Shown here: positions 1-10,305 of the stretch, in pieces | Numbering within the stretch: position 1 is the stretch's first letter | How the letters are laid out: every line of letters starts with the position of its first letter | Assembly (NCBI GenBank): GCA_026004775.1 | Contig: BPJU01000002.1 | Location: forward strand, 1 to 64,000 | Direction of reading: 5' to 3' | Source: Pirellulaceae bacterium | GTDB lineage: Bacteria > Planctomycetota > Planctomycetia > Pirellulales > Pirellulaceae | DNA length: 64,000 nucleotides | Notes under the pieces: model-generated | What the model saw: the letters and a program-made list of their open reading frames with translations, nothing else | Databases searched by the model: none | Told to the model about the DNA's origin: nothing | Made by a program: the position numbers and the translations under genes

Positions 1-397
1 TGTAATAGGGTGGATCGGACAGGTTCAGGATGTCCTCGATCTCACCGTGCGGGAAGCCGACCTCGTCCTTCCAGAGCTGAAGCAGGTCCTTGTCCGGCTC
101 TTTGCGGTGCGCATCACGCATACGCTCGGCGAGCTCACGGAGACGCGCGTCATTCCCCATCGGCCATTTCTCGACCGACTTTATCCGTGCATGAGCGTCT
201 TCCACCGTGGTGAAGGGCACACCACCAAGTTTGGCGTGGAGTTCCTCCAGCCCTTCGCGCAAGATGCCGAGGAAATACTCCCGCCGCGCCTCGTCGGAGT
301 CGAATGTTATGCCTAGACATTCGACCGGTTCGGCGCTTTTGGCGGAGTTTCTGGCTCCTCGTTCCTGGTCGAATTCAAATTGTGTTTGTCGGTTCAT
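1..397 (-). CDS. BREX-type adenine DNA methyltransferase (PglX family), N-terminal part
   Basis: Start of a DNA methyltransferase gene that runs off the left edge of the window; about 132 residues are visible. The reading ends in a segment containing LSDPPYY, a DPPY catalytic motif of amino-methyltransferases, close to the N-terminus as in BREX-3 PglXI-type enzymes, which methylate adenines to mark host DNA. The ATG at 397 is preceded by an AAAAGGAG ribosome-binding site (410-417). It is the last visible gene of the brxF-brxC operon, 218 nt after the AlbA-domain gene. The family call rests on the DPPY context and the brxF/brxC neighbourhood; another N4/N6 methylase is possible. Confidence 0.62.
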   Translation of the reverse strand, partial: MNRQTQFEFDQERGARNSAKSAEPVECLGITFDSDEARREYFLGILREGLEELHAKLGGVPFTTVEDAHARIKSVEKWPMGNDARLRELAERMRDAHRKEPDKDLLQLWKDEVGFPHGEIEDILNLSDPPYY

Positions 398-615
398 GTG
401 AGCGTCACTCCTTTTGGCTGAATAAGTGCGGAATGGGGCCGCCTTATTTTCGCCGCATTTGGATTCCCGTAAGATACGCAGATGGAAAGGCTTCCCGATG
501 GCGCATGCGAATAAGCTGGAAATACGCTGGCCATTCCCGCTTCGTCGACAGCCTATTCCAGCCAATTGCCCCAATAGCGCAAGAATAGCGCAGCACCATT
601 TCGTTATTCGTTTCG

Positions 616-2022
616 TTATTCATTGGCCTTCCTCAGTCGGTAAACCGCACCGCGACCGCGCCCCGACGATTCAACGAGATCGAGCCGACGAAGATGGGCG
701 AGGTCTTCCTGAATCATTCGGTCCGATGGGGGAGTGGACAGGCGTTTCCGTATTTCGCGAAGCGGCGATGGCCCGTGGTGGGCCAGGATTTGGAGCAACT
801 CCCGCTGACGCTCCGTCAGGTCATGAGCCACGCGATGCGGGGCGATGTATCCGCTGGGCAGGAACCGGACCCAGACGCTGCCGGCCTGTTCGCCGAACTC
901 GGGTTCGGGGTGGCCGGCCTTGACGCACAACTCCACGATCTTTTGTGTGCCACGCCCCCAGCGCTCGATGACGCCGCGAAGGTAGAACACTTTGGCGATC
1001 AGCGGATTGCGCGGCTTCGACGGATGGTCCCGCTTGAGATCGTCCGGTGTAAGCCCGGCGGGCAGCGTGCCGTCACTCCAGATCTCCAGGCGATCGTCGT
1101 AGATCGCCAGGCTGACCGCCCCGCCTACGACGGTGTAGTCCCGGTGGCAGAAGGCGTTGACCAGCGCCTCCCTCAGGGCTTCAAGGGGAAACAGCGGTTC
1201 GTCCTCGCGTTCGAACAGGCCGGGCACGATCCGGCCCGCCACCGGAAGGTGACGGCGCAAAAACAGCATGGCCTCGTCCAGCAGGGCAAAGGCATGACCT
1301 TCGATCTGGCGCTGGTCGAGAAACTCCGATTTGTCCAGCCCTCGGAAGCGGGCCATGCGCAGTTGGCATTGGGGATAGTCAGGTAGGAAACGGGTGCCAA
1401 ACAGAACAATGGCTGCATTGTTCAGTCGGCCGTCCTTGAGCAATCCCAACCGACGCAAGATGTCGGGAATGTCACTTCCAGTCGATTCTGGTACGCGGCC
1501 GGCAGCAATGCCCAGGCGCACGGTACGCAGGATCTCCTCCTGGTCGAGGTCGGCCAAGCCGTATCCCTCGGCAGGAAGCGTTTCCCAGCGGGTGCGGCTG
1601 TCGGGACGTTCCGACAGAAGCCGCTGGTAGGTTTCCTGGGGCATTACCGATGTGGTGGGCCCCACCCGCTGATAAGGCCGGCCGTCGAAGACGTAGGGGC
1701 GCCGGGTAGGATCCGGCTGTGCCTCCAGCACCAGCACCTCCTTACCGTCCCCAAGGGCAATGCGTGTCTGGGCAATGGTGCCCGGAGGTTCGAAAAGCCT
1801 GAGCTGATCAGCCACCTCCCGTAATGTTTTGTCGGTAACCGTCTGCCCAACAATCTGTCCCTGGGGTGTGATACCGAACAGCACACGGCCGCCGTGGCCG
1901 TTGAGCATGCCGCAGAGTGTCTCCATCGCCCGGCGGAGCTGTGCCGTGGATTTCTTGAACTCTACGGTTTCGGATTCACCCTGTTGGGCGATTTGTTCGA
2001 GTTCTTTCCGATTCACGGTCAC
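616..2022 (-). CDS. AlbA_2-domain ATP-binding putative DNA-binding protein
   Basis: 468 aa. The N-terminus carries the AlbA_2/Schlafen-type signature ([10 protein letters not shown], residues about 16-25), then a middle region typical of HATPase_c_4 proteins ([20 protein letters not shown]), and a C-terminal winged-helix-like segment. Proteins of this build are often called RecG-like transcriptional regulators, and some AlbA_2/Schlafen relatives bind or cut nucleic acid. The ATG overlaps the brxC stop in an ATGA arrangement, so it is translationally coupled and part of the BREX operon. It is not a core BREX-3 gene; I infer an accessory effector or regulator. Family call firm, role unknown. 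Confidence 0.8.
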   Translation of the reverse strand: MTVNRKELEQIAQQGESETVEFKKSTAQLRRAMETLCGMLNGHGGRVLFGITPQGQIVGQTVTDKTLREVADQLRLFEPPGTIAQTRIALGDGKEVLVLEAQPDPTRRPYVFDGRPYQRVGPTTSVMPQETYQRLLSERPDSRTRWETLPAEGYGLADLDQEEILRTVRLGIAAGRVPESTGSDIPDILRRLGLLKDGRLNNAAIVLFGTRFLPDYPQCQLRMARFRGLDKSEFLDQRQIEGHAFALLDEAMLFLRRHLPVAGRIVPGLFEREDEPLFPLEALREALVNAFCHRDYTVVGGAVSLAIYDDRLEIWSDGTLPAGLTPDDLKRDHPSKPRNPLIAKVFYLRGVIERWGRGTQKIVELCVKAGHPEPEFGEQAGSVWVRFLPSGYIAPHRVAHDLTERQRELLQILAHHGPSPLREIRKRLSTPPSDRMIQEDLAHLRRLDLVESSGRGRGAVYRLRKANE

Positions 2023-5000
2023 TCCAGTACGATTCGGACCTTGCCGGGCTCATGCCCTTTCGTGAGTTCAACGAGGTATTCTTCGAAGCGTTTCTTCATT
2101 TCCGCCGGCGTCACCGGTGAACCACCCTTGAGAAGGGCTGCGCGCAGATCCTCGGTTTTCACGGCGACCTTGACCAGCCCGGAGAGCACCTCCTTGAGGG
2201 CGTTAATGAAATCCTGGCCCAGCTCCTCGGGCAGTTTGCGTTCCTTGAGGAAGGCATCCACCAACTTCCTGGGCTCGGGCTTGAGCAGGTCGAGGTTGCC
2301 GCGGGTGGTCGGGTCCTCCAGGTTGGTGATCAGCGTCGCCGTCCAATCTTCAATCATCTTGTCGAGCTCATCGTCGAGCTGATCCAGAACCACGGCGACG
2401 TTGATCGGTCCCGAGTCGCGCGTCACGAGTCCCGAGTCCTCTTGACCCGAGAGCCGAAACCCGTAACCCGTGACCCATTCGGCCGAAGGCCGAAAACCAC
2501 AATGCGGGCAGACCGGCGATGCGTCAAGGTTCTGCTCGGTGAGCGCGAAGCAGCTCTTCAGGCCGGCCAGACGGTTCTGGAAATCGGTCAGGTGCTGGCG
2601 CGGCATCAGGTCGATGGTGGCAAGCTTCTTCAGGGTTTGAAGACGGTCGTCCCTTAACAACGCGGCCTTGCGCTTGTCCTCGTTCACGCCCAGTCGGGCT
2701 CGGGTGTGCATGGCGAGATAGGCTTGCACGTAAGACTTCTTCAAATCCGTCAGCTTCTGACGGATTTGAGTGCGAAGTGCGTGGTTCGAAGTGCGTTTTT
2801 CTCCAAGCCATTTACGCACCTCGGACTGCGCACTACGCACTTTTTCAATCCACTCGTGGTCCGTGGGCAGCACCGCCTCGGCGGTGGAGAGATAGGAGGC
2901 CACCGGGCCCAGGTCGCTCACCAGCTCCTGCAGGGACTCGATCTCCGAGAGGGCCCTCAGGCCATCTTCGTGACGCTTCACCTCCTGGGCGTCGTAGCGG
3001 AAGTTCTTGAGCTTGCCGGGCGAATTGAACGCTTGAAGGCTTTCAAGAAAGCCTTTCAAGCGTTCCAGTGCTGAGGACTGAGTGCTGAGTGCTGAGTCAT
3101 CAAGCAGATTTTTGCCCCAGAATACGATCCCTTGCTGCAGTACCTGTTGAGCCAAGACAACCCGCTCGAGGAGTTTGGCCACACGCGCCTGCATCTCCTG
3201 GACCGGCTCTTCCTTGCCCTGGGTGACGAGCTGCGCCATGCCCGGCGTGAGCCCGAGCAGCTCGAAGAGTGCCTTGAGGGCGGGCAGGTTCCAGTCTTTG
3301 GGCCGCTCGATGTGCTTGAAGTGGGCCAGCTCGTCGATGCTCGTCGCAGCCAGTTGCGGCAGCTCGGTAGCGTCGAACTTCTTGCCGGGAATCGAAAGCA
3401 CCAGGTCACCGGAGTAGACCAGTGCGGCCAGGACCACAACAGCCCATTCCGGCTCCAGACGGTAGCCCTTGTCCGGTGCGAAGTACTCGACGCCGTAGAC
3501 CTCCTGGATCAGCTCCGAGCGGTTGACCACCTGTCCATGCCCCTTCTTCTTGAGGATGTTCAGGATGTGGTTGGCGTACTTGGAGCGGTACGGGTCGAGC
3601 CGCTCGCCATCGAGGAGCTCCAGGGCGTCGAGCACGGCGGTCGCTTGTTTAGTGATGAGTGATGAGGACTGAGGACTGAGTGACCGGGCGCCGAAGTTCG
3701 CTATTGCCCGAAGCGCGTCTTGGGCCGCTTGTTCGCGGTTGGTACCGGTGATCAAGACCGGGAAGTAGGGATACTCGGGCGCCTGGTCCTCAAAGTGTGC
3801 GGACAGGACGATGCCGGCGATGGTGTTCACCAGGTCGCGGAAGTTGATGCGTTCATGGGGGGCGATCCCGGACAGCTCGCGGATGGACTTGCCCTTGGCC
3901 CATTCGACCAGCGACTTGGTGCGTCCCTGGTAGGTCACCTCGAAGGCATCGGTCATGTGCTTCTGCAGCCAGCCCACCAGGTCCCGCACGAATCCGGTCG
4001 CCTTGGACTCGTAGGTAGCTTTGGCGTGGCCGCTCGAGGTGGACGCGAGGTCCAAGGCGGCTGCGTAAAAACGCATTTTTTGATCGAATTCCTCGTCCCT
4101 GCTCTTGAGGCGGAAGAACACCTCGTCGGATTTCTTTTCGTCCTTGAAGTCCGGTGGATCGAACGGCTGGATGAAGTAGAGGTAAAAATCACGGGGCGGC
4201 ACGGCCGTCGAGCGCTCGTTGGGAGCGCCGAAGAAGAGATATCCTTGTCTTGCCGCTTTGTGTTCCAGCCATTCCAGCTCGTGCTGCCAGATCTTGTAGC
4301 CGGTGACGTAGGTCTGGTCGGTGCACTCCATGACCCGTTTCAGAGCCTCGTAGTAGTAGCGGTCGAGCTGGGAGGCATCGAGGCTCTCGGCGCGCTTTTC
4401 GATAAGCGCGTCGTAATCCTCGGTCTTCTTGAGATCCAGATAGAACTGCCGGTTGTCCGGGTTGGAGGAGATGAACTGGCCGCTGACGGTCTTGTGGATC
4501 TCGCGCAGGACCGTTTCCACCTGGGAAAGCAGGTCGTCGGCCGGCTCGCCGCCCAGGTCCTCGATGCCGGGCTGGTAGAGACAGAGCGCGTCGCGCAGCT
4601 CCTCGGCTGTGGCGCCCAGGGGGGCGTAGATGTCTCCGGTCGTCAGCCGGTGGACCGAGAGCGCGTGGATGATGCGGAGCGCCATGGGCTTGTACGCCGG
4701 CCGGGTAAAGGCCTGCTCGATCCGGGACTCCAGCACCTGGCTGCAATCGATCACCGCCTTGATGTCTGGCACGGCGCGGAAGGAGGGATTCTCGCGCAGG
4801 TTCGTCCAGTAGCTGTCGTAGGCGACCAGACCGGGCCGGTCCTCCGGCACCTCCTGGTCGAGCAGCTTCTTCATGGCCAGCGACAGGGTCTTGAGCACCT
4901 CGCGCTTCTCCACCGCCGTGACGCGCTCGAAGGTGTCGATGTAGTCAGGATGCACCGGGAAGAGGCGGACGAACTCGTCCATCCGCTCGTTCATGTGGCC

Positions 5001-5876
5001 GTAGAACTTGGCGAACGGTGTGAGATATTCGCGGATTTTGGCCTGCTGCTCGCCGGTCTTCTTGAGCAGGCGCTCGGCGACGACGAACTTCACGTCCTTA
5101 CGGGCGATGAGGATCTGTTCGAAGCGGTCCTTGACCCGTCGGATGCTGTCGGCCACGAAGGCGAAACGGGGGCTGTCGAAGATGGCCTCCTGCACACCCG
5201 CCATGAAGCGGAATCGCAGGTTCTTGCAGACCTCGCCCACCTCACGGAGGAAGTTGAGGTCGAGGATCAGCTCCTGGTCCTTGCGGGTACGGAGATAGTC
5301 CAGCAACTCATCCACTACCAGAAGCAGGCCATGGTCCGGGTACTTCTGGTGGAACGCATCCATCATCTCCTCGAAGGCCCGCTTGTTGTTGGGGACCTGG
5401 CTGGCGTCCGGGAAGGTGTAGGTCACGCCCATAGCGGCCAAGTGCTCCTCCAGCTCGGCGACGAGGATGTCCCGTAGCGACATGGTGGTGGCCCCGATCT
5501 CGGTGCGGACCACCTTGAACTTGCCGGCGATCCGCTCCGCGGCTTGTGCGACCTGTGCATTGCCGAGGGCGGAAAGCAGGTCGGCGTGCTCGCAGATCGC
5601 GGAGATCATCGACATCAGGTGTGACTTACCGGTGCCGTAGTTGCCCACGACAAGCAACCCCTTGTTGTCGACAGGCTGATCGAATTGGAGGTTGGGGATG
5701 GCTAAGGCCGTAAGCCGCTCGGCCATCTCCCCAGAGATGACATAGGTGCTGACCAAGCTTCGTGCGCTTGCAACCTCGTCAGCATCCCGTAGTTGGACTA
5801 CCGACTCGATCGGCTCGAACTGGATCAGGTCTTCGTACCTCATGTTTGCGTCTCCGGGGCTCGCATCGTGCGTCAT
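2019..5876 (-). CDS. brxC: BREX P-loop ATPase BrxC (DUF6079)
   Basis: 1285 aa. The N-terminus is highly characteristic of DUF6079/Brx[21 protein letters not shown], then Walker A GNYGTGKS (residues 78-85) and a Walker B-like [12 protein letters not shown] near residue 185. A single CPHCGF knuckle lies near the C-terminus. BrxC is a large AAA-like ATPase needed for BREX methylation and phage exclusion. Its ATG overlaps the stop of the upstream four-helix-bundle gene, and its stop overlaps the AlbA-domain gene. Four short low-complexity stretches made of near-repeated heptamer-like words (nt about 2407-2470, 2768-2845, 3066-3105, 3650-3685) are inserted in frame, probably in loops. The conserved start could be the Met at residue 12. 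Confidence 0.9.
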   Translation of the reverse strand: MTHDASPGDANMRYEDLIQFEPIESVVQLRDADEVASARSLVSTYVISGEMAERLTALAIPNLQFDQPVDNKGLLVVGNYGTGKSHLMSMISAICEHADLLSALGNAQVAQAAERIAGKFKVVRTEIGATTMSLRDILVAELEEHLAAMGVTYTFPDASQVPNNKRAFEEMMDAFHQKYPDHGLLLVVDELLDYLRTRKDQELILDLNFLREVGEVCKNLRFRFMAGVQEAIFDSPRFAFVADSIRRVKDRFEQILIARKDVKFVVAERLLKKTGEQQAKIREYLTPFAKFYGHMNERMDEFVRLFPVHPDYIDTFERVTAVEKREVLKTLSLAMKKLLDQEVPEDRPGLVAYDSYWTNLRENPSFRAVPDIKAVIDCSQVLESRIEQAFTRPAYKPMALRIIHALSVHRLTTGDIYAPLGATAEELRDALCLYQPGIEDLGGEPADDLLSQVETVLREIHKTVSGQFISSNPDNRQFYLDLKKTEDYDALIEKRAESLDASQLDRYYYEALKRVMECTDQTYVTGYKIWQHELEWLEHKAARQGYLFFGAPNERSTAVPPRDFYLYFIQPFDPPDFKDEKKSDEVFFRLKSRDEEFDQKMRFYAAALDLASTSSGHAKATYESKATGFVRDLVGWLQKHMTDAFEVTYQGRTKSLVEWAKGKSIRELSGIAPHERINFRDLVNTIAGIVLSAHFEDQAPEYPYFPVLITGTNREQAAQDALRAIANFGARSLSPQSSSLITKQATAVLDALELLDGERLDPYRSKYANHILNILKKKGHGQVVNRSELIQEVYGVEYFAPDKGYRLEPEWAVVVLAALVYSGDLVLSIPGKKFDATELPQLAATSIDELAHFKHIERPKDWNLPALKALFELLGLTPGMAQLVTQGKEEPVQEMQARVAKLLERVVLAQQVLQQGIVFWGKNLLDDSALSTQSSALERLKGFLESLQAFNSPGKLKNFRYDAQEVKRHEDGLRALSEIESLQELVSDLGPVASYLSTAEAVLPTDHEWIEKVRSAQSEVRKWLGEKRTSNHALRTQIRQKLTDLKKSYVQAYLAMHTRARLGVNEDKRKAALLRDDRLQTLKKLATIDLMPRQHLTDFQNRLAGLKSCFALTEQNLDASPVCPHCGFRPSAEWVTGYGFRLSGQEDSGLVTRDSGPINVAVVLDQLDDELDKMIEDWTATLITNLEDPTTRGNLDLLKPEPRKLVDAFLKERKLPEELGQDFINALKEVLSGLVKVAVKTEDLRAALLKGGSPVTPAEMKKRFEEYLVELTKGHEPGKVRIVLE

Positions 5877-6247
5877 GCGTCGCGCGTCCTTTTTTTCAGG
5901 GAGCGGGTGAAGCTGCCAAGGAACCTTGCCACCTTTTGGCAGCGTTCGTAAAGTTCGCGAAATCGGATTTCGTCAATATAGCCTTGGTCCAGGGCAATGT
6001 AGAGCTGCGATTTGACCTCACTGGCCGACGCCTTCGCCATAGCGAGAAATCGCGCATAATCGTTGTCGGCTCTCCGCTCGAAGCCTTCCGCGATGTTGGA
6101 CATCACTGAGATTGAGGCCCGACGAATCTGATCCCGCAAGGCGTAGTCCTTGGCCCACTGCCCACCGGCGGAAATCGTGTAGATCGCCTTGGTCAAAATC
6201 CGGGCCTCCTGCCAAGCCGGGATGTCCTCGAATCGCCGTATCTTCAC
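5873..6247 (-). CDS. Four-helix bundle protein (23S rRNA intervening-sequence family)
   Basis: 124 aa, all-helical, with the family signature [11 protein letters not shown] near the N-terminus and a conserved [10 protein letters not shown] segment around residue 55. The family was named from proteins encoded in 23S rRNA intervening sequences; it forms pentamers, and its role is unknown. Here it sits inside the BREX operon with 4-nt overlaps to brxF on one side and brxC on the other, so it is co-translated with them. It is not a standard BREX-3 component, so I regard it as an accessory passenger. Confidence 0.85.
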   Translation of the reverse strand: MKIRRFEDIPAWQEARILTKAIYTISAGGQWAKDYALRDQIRRASISVMSNIAEGFERRADNDYARFLAMAKASASEVKSQLYIALDQGYIDEIRFRELYERCQKVARFLGSFTRSLKKRTRDA

Positions 6248-6873
6248 GCCTGTCCTCCTGACGCATGACGCCCGACGCTCAACGCATCGACGATCACCAA
6301 ATCGCGGATCAAGTAGCGGCGGTATTCGGGGTGGTCCGGGACAGCATAAGTCAAGTAGCGTCCCGCGTCATGCGGCGTGCGTCGTGCGTCTACGGTTTCG
6401 GACGTGTGGCGAGGCTCAGAGGCACCGGTGATCCTGCCCGGCCAAGCCGCCACGATGGTTCTGTTGCGTGATAACCCTTGCAACAGTCGCAGCGGATCTT
6501 GTTTGAGCTTTACGTCGAACAAGATCTCAACGTTATCCAGGAGCAACACCTCCGACCCATGACGGTCTACGCATGACGCTCGACGCTCGACGTTCGTCGC
6601 ATGACGCTCGACGCTCGAGGCACAGACGTCCTGTAACAGCCGCGGCACCTGCAGGGCCCGTTGGCGTTCGGTCAAGTCCAGCATCCGGCAAGACAGCTCG
6701 AGATTGACATTCAAAAGTGGTGCGGAGGCCCTTGCCGCCACCCCTTGCAGCGCGGACGTCTTCCCGCTTCCCGACGGGCCTACAAGCAAAACCAGGCGGT
6801 GATAAAGGTGCCGAACCTGATCGATCTTCTGCAGCACTTGTTCCACCAAGGGCTCTGCCATGATGAGGTTCAT
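6244..6873 (-). CDS. brxF: BREX-3 P-loop protein BrxF
   Basis: About 209 aa from the Met at 6873; an in-frame Met at 6861 fits the family start equally well and the open frame extends up to 6963. Walker A GPSGSGKTS lies in VLLVGPSGSGKTSALQG, followed by the BrxF-like blocks NVNLELSCRMLDLTERQRAL, LLLDNVEILFD and LKQDPLRLLQGLSRNRT, and the C-terminal YAVPDHPEYRRYLI. BrxF is the small ATPase marking type 3 BREX. Two in-frame low-complexity insertions (nt about 6355-6425 and 6555-6620) encode repeats of the RHATNVERRAS style, and the tail (nt 6250-6285) has a third. It is the first gene of the operon and its stop overlaps the next ATG. Confidence 0.85.
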   Translation of the reverse strand: MNLIMAEPLVEQVLQKIDQVRHLYHRLVLLVGPSGSGKTSALQGVAARASAPLLNVNLELSCRMLDLTERQRALQVPRLLQDVCASSVERHATNVERRASCVDRHGSEVLLLDNVEILFDVKLKQDPLRLLQGLSRNRTIVAAWPGRITGASEPRHTSETVDARRTPHDAGRYLTYAVPDHPEYRRYLIRDLVIVDALSVGRHASGGQA

Positions 6874-6963
6874 GCCATATTCGTACCACCGTGCATACCT
6901 GACTGCTTCTTGACCGACACGGCGGGCAATTTCAATCCGGCACTCGATGGCTTCCAGCCGCAA

Positions 6964-7371
6964 TTGCCGCTGATGGCCAAGCCTCCGGCGCAGACCTTGC
7001 TCTTCTGCGGCGAGCTACTACCACGCTGATACCTGCCCGCGATAGACGACTTATCGAAGACAGGATCGCGCCGGTTTGCTCGTCCACCGCAAGCACCATC
7101 CCGGACGAAAGGCCAATCCGGTCTGATCGGATACCGCCCGACCCATGTATTCTATATTGCGCCATAATTGCTACCAAGACGCGCGATGATCGCTTCCTCG
7201 GTGTGATTCTTGTCGATACTCATCCCACCCTACTGATCGCGAAAATTCGTTTCGCAGAGTTCATCGCTGCAACAATAGGATTGAGACGGTTGGCGATTGG
7301 GCGCGTTCTAAGCGAATGCGATTCGGTCAGTAACTCCTCATGCGATTGGTCCCAACCCCTCATCGCCAAAG
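6964..7371. other. Intergenic, nothing recognised
   Basis: About 400 bases upstream of brxF. It should hold the BREX operon promoter on the minus strand, but I cannot point to a convincing -35/-10 pair. An 81-codon minus-strand frame (7177-6932) overlaps the brxF start and shows no family I recognise. Confidence 0.4.
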
Positions 7372-7704
7372 ACGAATAGCTCCAGACGTGTGATTCGTCA
7401 GGTGTTGCAAGGTGACCAGCGTGTGCGTCTTGCCGCCGCCAAAGGCGGTCTGGAGGCTGATGATCCGGTCGCCCGATGCGCTGCCGCCGATAACGCTCCC
7501 GCGACCCGCTCAGCACCGTGGAGAGCCCGGTCGTGAGGTAGGTCTTTCGGAAGAACTCCTCAGGGTTGAGGTCCACCTCGGGGGCTGTCCCTGGACAACG
7601 GCCCAGAGGTTCGCGGCAAAGACCGCCTCGGCGAGGCGTCCTTCGCGGATGTCCTCGTGCGGCGTGGCGACGGCGTACCAGGGTTTCAAACTTTCGGGGA
7701 CCGG
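7372..7704 (-). pseudogene. DUF499 ATPase, N-terminal remnant
   Basis: Degraded N-terminus of a DUF499 P-loop protein. One frame gives PVPESLKPWYAVATPHED and, further on, DLNPEEFFRKTYLTTGLST. After a frameshift the continuation contains SGDRIISLQTAFGGGKTHTL, including a Walker A-like GGGKT. It breaks off about 35 codons later. DUF499 proteins accompany DUF1156 methylases and helicases in modification-type defence loci, and such remnants lie just upstream here. Read from sequence pattern only. Confidence 0.65.
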
Positions 7705-7705
7705 A

Positions 7706-7906
7706 TTACTCCGTGGTTTGGAACTCAATCTTCCGCGCCTCCGAAACGCGCCGAGAAGCGTCCAGGACTTCCAGCGAAACGAGGTTGCCATCCTCGTCGT
7801 AGTCCAGGATCACACCCGGTTTGACCTCGTCGCTCTCGGCCACCTGCGCGTCGCCCTTGAAAATGACCGTCAGCGTGTCCGTCTTCGCATCGTAGGTAAC
7901 CTTCAT
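7706..7906 (-). CDS. DUF2283 family protein, putative antitoxin
   Basis: 66 aa. It begins MKVTYDAKTDTLTVIF and continues with the DEVKPGVILDYDEDGNLVSLEVLDAS block that defines DUF2283. These small proteins are commonly encoded just downstream of DUF4258 proteins and are regarded as antitoxins. Here the partner DUF4258 frame ends 26 nt upstream. The gene is intact. Its tail abuts the DUF499 remnant. Confidence 0.8.
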   Translation of the reverse strand: MKVTYDAKTDTLTVIFKGDAQVAESDEVKPGVILDYDEDGNLVSLEVLDASRRVSEARKIEFQTTE

Positions 7907-7932
7907 GTCTCTTTGCTCCAGTATTTTCAATC

Positions 7933-8177
7933 TTAGCTCGTTCGGTAGGCTGTGACGACTTCTGCCGGCGAGCGATCTACGTCTACAAAGACACCGGATG
8001 AGGTATGTGACACCACCCACCTCTCGGCGCGAGTGCAGCACGTCTCGACCCGGACGCACCGGGAGCCGCTGCTCCGGGTGGGCCAGGACTTCCCGGATCA
8101 CGTGCTCGTCGAGACCACGGCGTTCCATTTCCGCCTTCGCGTGTGGGTACGTAATCCAGAATCGGTTCCGCCGCCAT
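7933..8177 (-). pseudogene. DUF4258 family putative toxin, frameshifted
   Basis: Begins MAAEPILDYVPTR and continues in a second frame with MERRGLDEHVIREVLAHPEQ and SRREVGGVTYLIR, then in a third frame VDVDRSPAEVVTAYRTS before its stop. This is the DUF4258 pattern (small toxin-like protein paired with DUF2283). At least two single-base shifts break the frame, one near 8115 and one near 7985. The antitoxin downstream is intact, so this may be an inactivated toxin or base-call error. The start lies 4 nt after the stop of the methylase remnant, suggesting a former operon. Confidence 0.65.
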
Positions 8178-8180
8178 GGA

Positions 8181-9355
8181 CTAGCGCTCCTGCGAGAAAC
8201 CCATTTGTTCCTGCGCGTCCCGGTACGCCGTGCGCTTGCCCTCCGCGCGCAGCGTCGGGCGCTCGGTAAGCAGGGCGTTCACCAGCTTCCAGTCCTCAAG
8301 GTCGCCGCGGCAGCACCTCGAAGAGCGCCTGCGCGAGCTTCCAGAACGGGCCGTCCTCCAGGAAGCCACATTCCGTAAGGTACCCGACCAGTTCGCTGCG
8401 ATTCTCCTTCTTCCAGAGTAACATGGCACGGTGGAGGGCGTCGATCAGCGGTGGGTTCGTGTCCATCCCGAGCCCGCGCCGTCCGGCGCGGTCTTCGAGG
8501 AGCGTCAGTCGGCACCTGGAGCCGTCCACCACAAAAATGCCGTGCCCGCGGGCGACCTCCATGGCGTCCTCCTCGGCGCCGCCGATCTGCACCACGAGCC
8601 GATCATCGTCCCAGGCCTGTTCCGCCGCGCCGTAGAGATTAGCCCACACGTAGTAGAGCGTCGAGAGGCTGTCGCCGCGGAACTCGCCGGCGATGGCGTC
8701 CCGGGCCGCCCGTCGGGCAAGCTCGGAAAGCTCAACAATTTTCACGGGTGGGCCACCCGCCTTTCCCGCTCGCTCGCACTTTCCGAACACACCAACGACT
8801 AGGCCGTATCAGGGCCACAATGAGGTCCGCCCCGGTGAACCGGTAGGCCCAGAACCGCTTGACCGATTCCCGACGACTGGATCGATCTGCTTACGGACCT
8901 GCTTAGAGGCTGCAGTGCTGCCGGCGGCGCGGGGGCAGCAGGCAACCGTTATTGGGAATACCAGCGACGAACCCCAGGCGCGATGGCTCGATACATAAGC
9001 TCGGTACCAGTCGCCCCATACCCATCGGTCGGGTTGCGCGAATGGTGAACTTTGCCTCAAACGCGGAAGCTCGCAGGTCGCCCGCAGGATGATATAGGCC
9101 CCCGCGTCGTAGTCGTTGGGGATGGCTGAGCCGTAGAGCCCTCCTACTTCCAGCGCGCGCCCGGCCGCCCGCGAATGGATCGAGCACGACTGAGGCGAAC
9201 ACCACAGCCCGCAAGGCGGCCAGCGGCCGCCGCGCCCACCACAGTTTCCGCGTCGGGATGTGCCCATGCCGCAGCGACTTGTCCCGCACGCTCTCTGCCG
9301 ACATCTTCCGAATCGGCAGCGCCAACTCGATCAAGCGATGGCAGTATTTAGGCAT
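8181..9355 (-). pseudogene. DUF1156 DNA methylase remnant, copy 1
   Basis: The N-terminus at 9355 reads [20 protein letters not shown] and then [34 protein letters not shown], the DUF1156 signature of large adenine methylases. A large internal deletion follows. Middle blocks ([26 protein letters not shown]) and the C-terminal block (SELARRAARDAIAGEF; LHRAMLLWKKENRSELVGYL; FWKLAQALFEVLP) are spread over different frames. The last block ends at 8181, beyond the left edge of the duplicated unit, so this copy keeps the original 3' end. Clearly a dead gene. Confidence 0.75.
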
Positions 9356-9962
9356 TTTTTTCCAAAGGACTTCTTGAGCCGGTCCAGGCACGCGATCGCT
9401 CGACGCACGCTTTCGCAATGTGCAGCGGCTTCTTTCGCACTCGAGTAGTTCGAAGCGAATTCAAAGAGTCGGGAGGAATAGGCAGGGCCTATCGATCTTC
9501 CGCTTCCGGGACGCCGAACCATCATTTCCGGATTTTGTGGCTTCGCGATTGGCGCGCCAAGTTAACCATGGTTTGTTTCGGACCGGTCAGGCTTTCAGGA
9601 TCAACCGGGACTTTTTTTAGAGGAACTTATAGAAATAAGGCTATGTTCGTGCGGTCGGCCAGCAACCAGGCTTCCACTTTGCGGACGGCGATTCGAAATA
9701 GGAGGAGTGGAGCCGGATTGCCTAACCATTGCGCACGCAATAGTGGAGCGCATTTGGCATCCTTATCGAGATCCACCAAGATTATCCAACGATTACGTCG
9801 GGCTGCGTTGTTGTAGCCATGAATCTTTTGGCGAAGACTTTGCTTGCCCTTCCTGCCATAAATCTCTCCCGGGATGGCACCCACATGTTGGACAAGTCTT
9901 CGAACCACGGCCTCGTCGACGATTCCCTCAACAGCGGCGTTAATAACCAAACCCCCGGGCAT
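9331..9962 (-). pseudogene. DUF4276/TOPRIM-like protein, interrupted, copy 1
   Basis: The first 111 codons read VEGIVDEAVVRRLV, YGRKGKQSLRQKIHGYN and WIILVDLDKDAKCAP, with E and D-x-D motifs suggestive of a TOPRIM-like fold, then AVRKVEAWLLADR. An in-frame TAA stops it, but the same frame continues with VPVDPESLTGPKQTMVNLAR; after a one-base shift another 64 codons ([20 protein letters not shown]) reach a stop at 9331. The whole would be about 208 aa. The identical lesions in both copies mean they predate the duplication or are real. The family call is tentative; function unknown. Confidence 0.5.
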
Positions 9963-9965
9963 ATC

Positions 9966-10094
9966 TTACAGGTCTCCAAACAACGCCAACTGCTTGGCCT
10001 TTTCCGGACGCGTTTTCGGCATGACCACCTCGGACAGCGAGACTCCTCCTTTCAAGAGTTCCAAGATCTCTTTAAGATTGCGTGCAAGAGTCAT
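9966..10094 (-). CDS. Small hypothetical protein (42 aa), copy 1
   Basis: 42 codons beginning MTLARNLKEILELLKGG and ending QLALFGDL, stop 3 nt before the TOPRIM-like frame. It could be a short real gene coupled to its neighbour or the tail of a lost ATPase; no family recognised. Conserved unchanged in copy 2. Confidence 0.3.
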   Translation of the reverse strand: MTLARNLKEILELLKGGVSLSEVVMPKTRPEKAKQLALFGDL

Positions 10095-10305
10095 TTGGGT
10101 TCGCTCCGAGCGCGGACGCAGTAAGGGTACCTCATCAAACCCGAGGGCCGCTCATGGCCAAGATCGCAACACGGCGAGGCATTTATCGTGGGCGGAGGGT
10201 GTACTGGGACATGGTATACTTTGGTACGGGCGTAGGACTCGAGCCAGTGTTTCAGCGCCGACACACTTCATTTAATTCGCACATGCGCCATGATGACCAC
10301 CTCAC

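Noticed and set aside
3720-5477. 585-codon plus-strand open frame
   Set aside because: Lies antisense to brxC, with composition typical of a mirror frame in high-GC coding DNA and no family motif.
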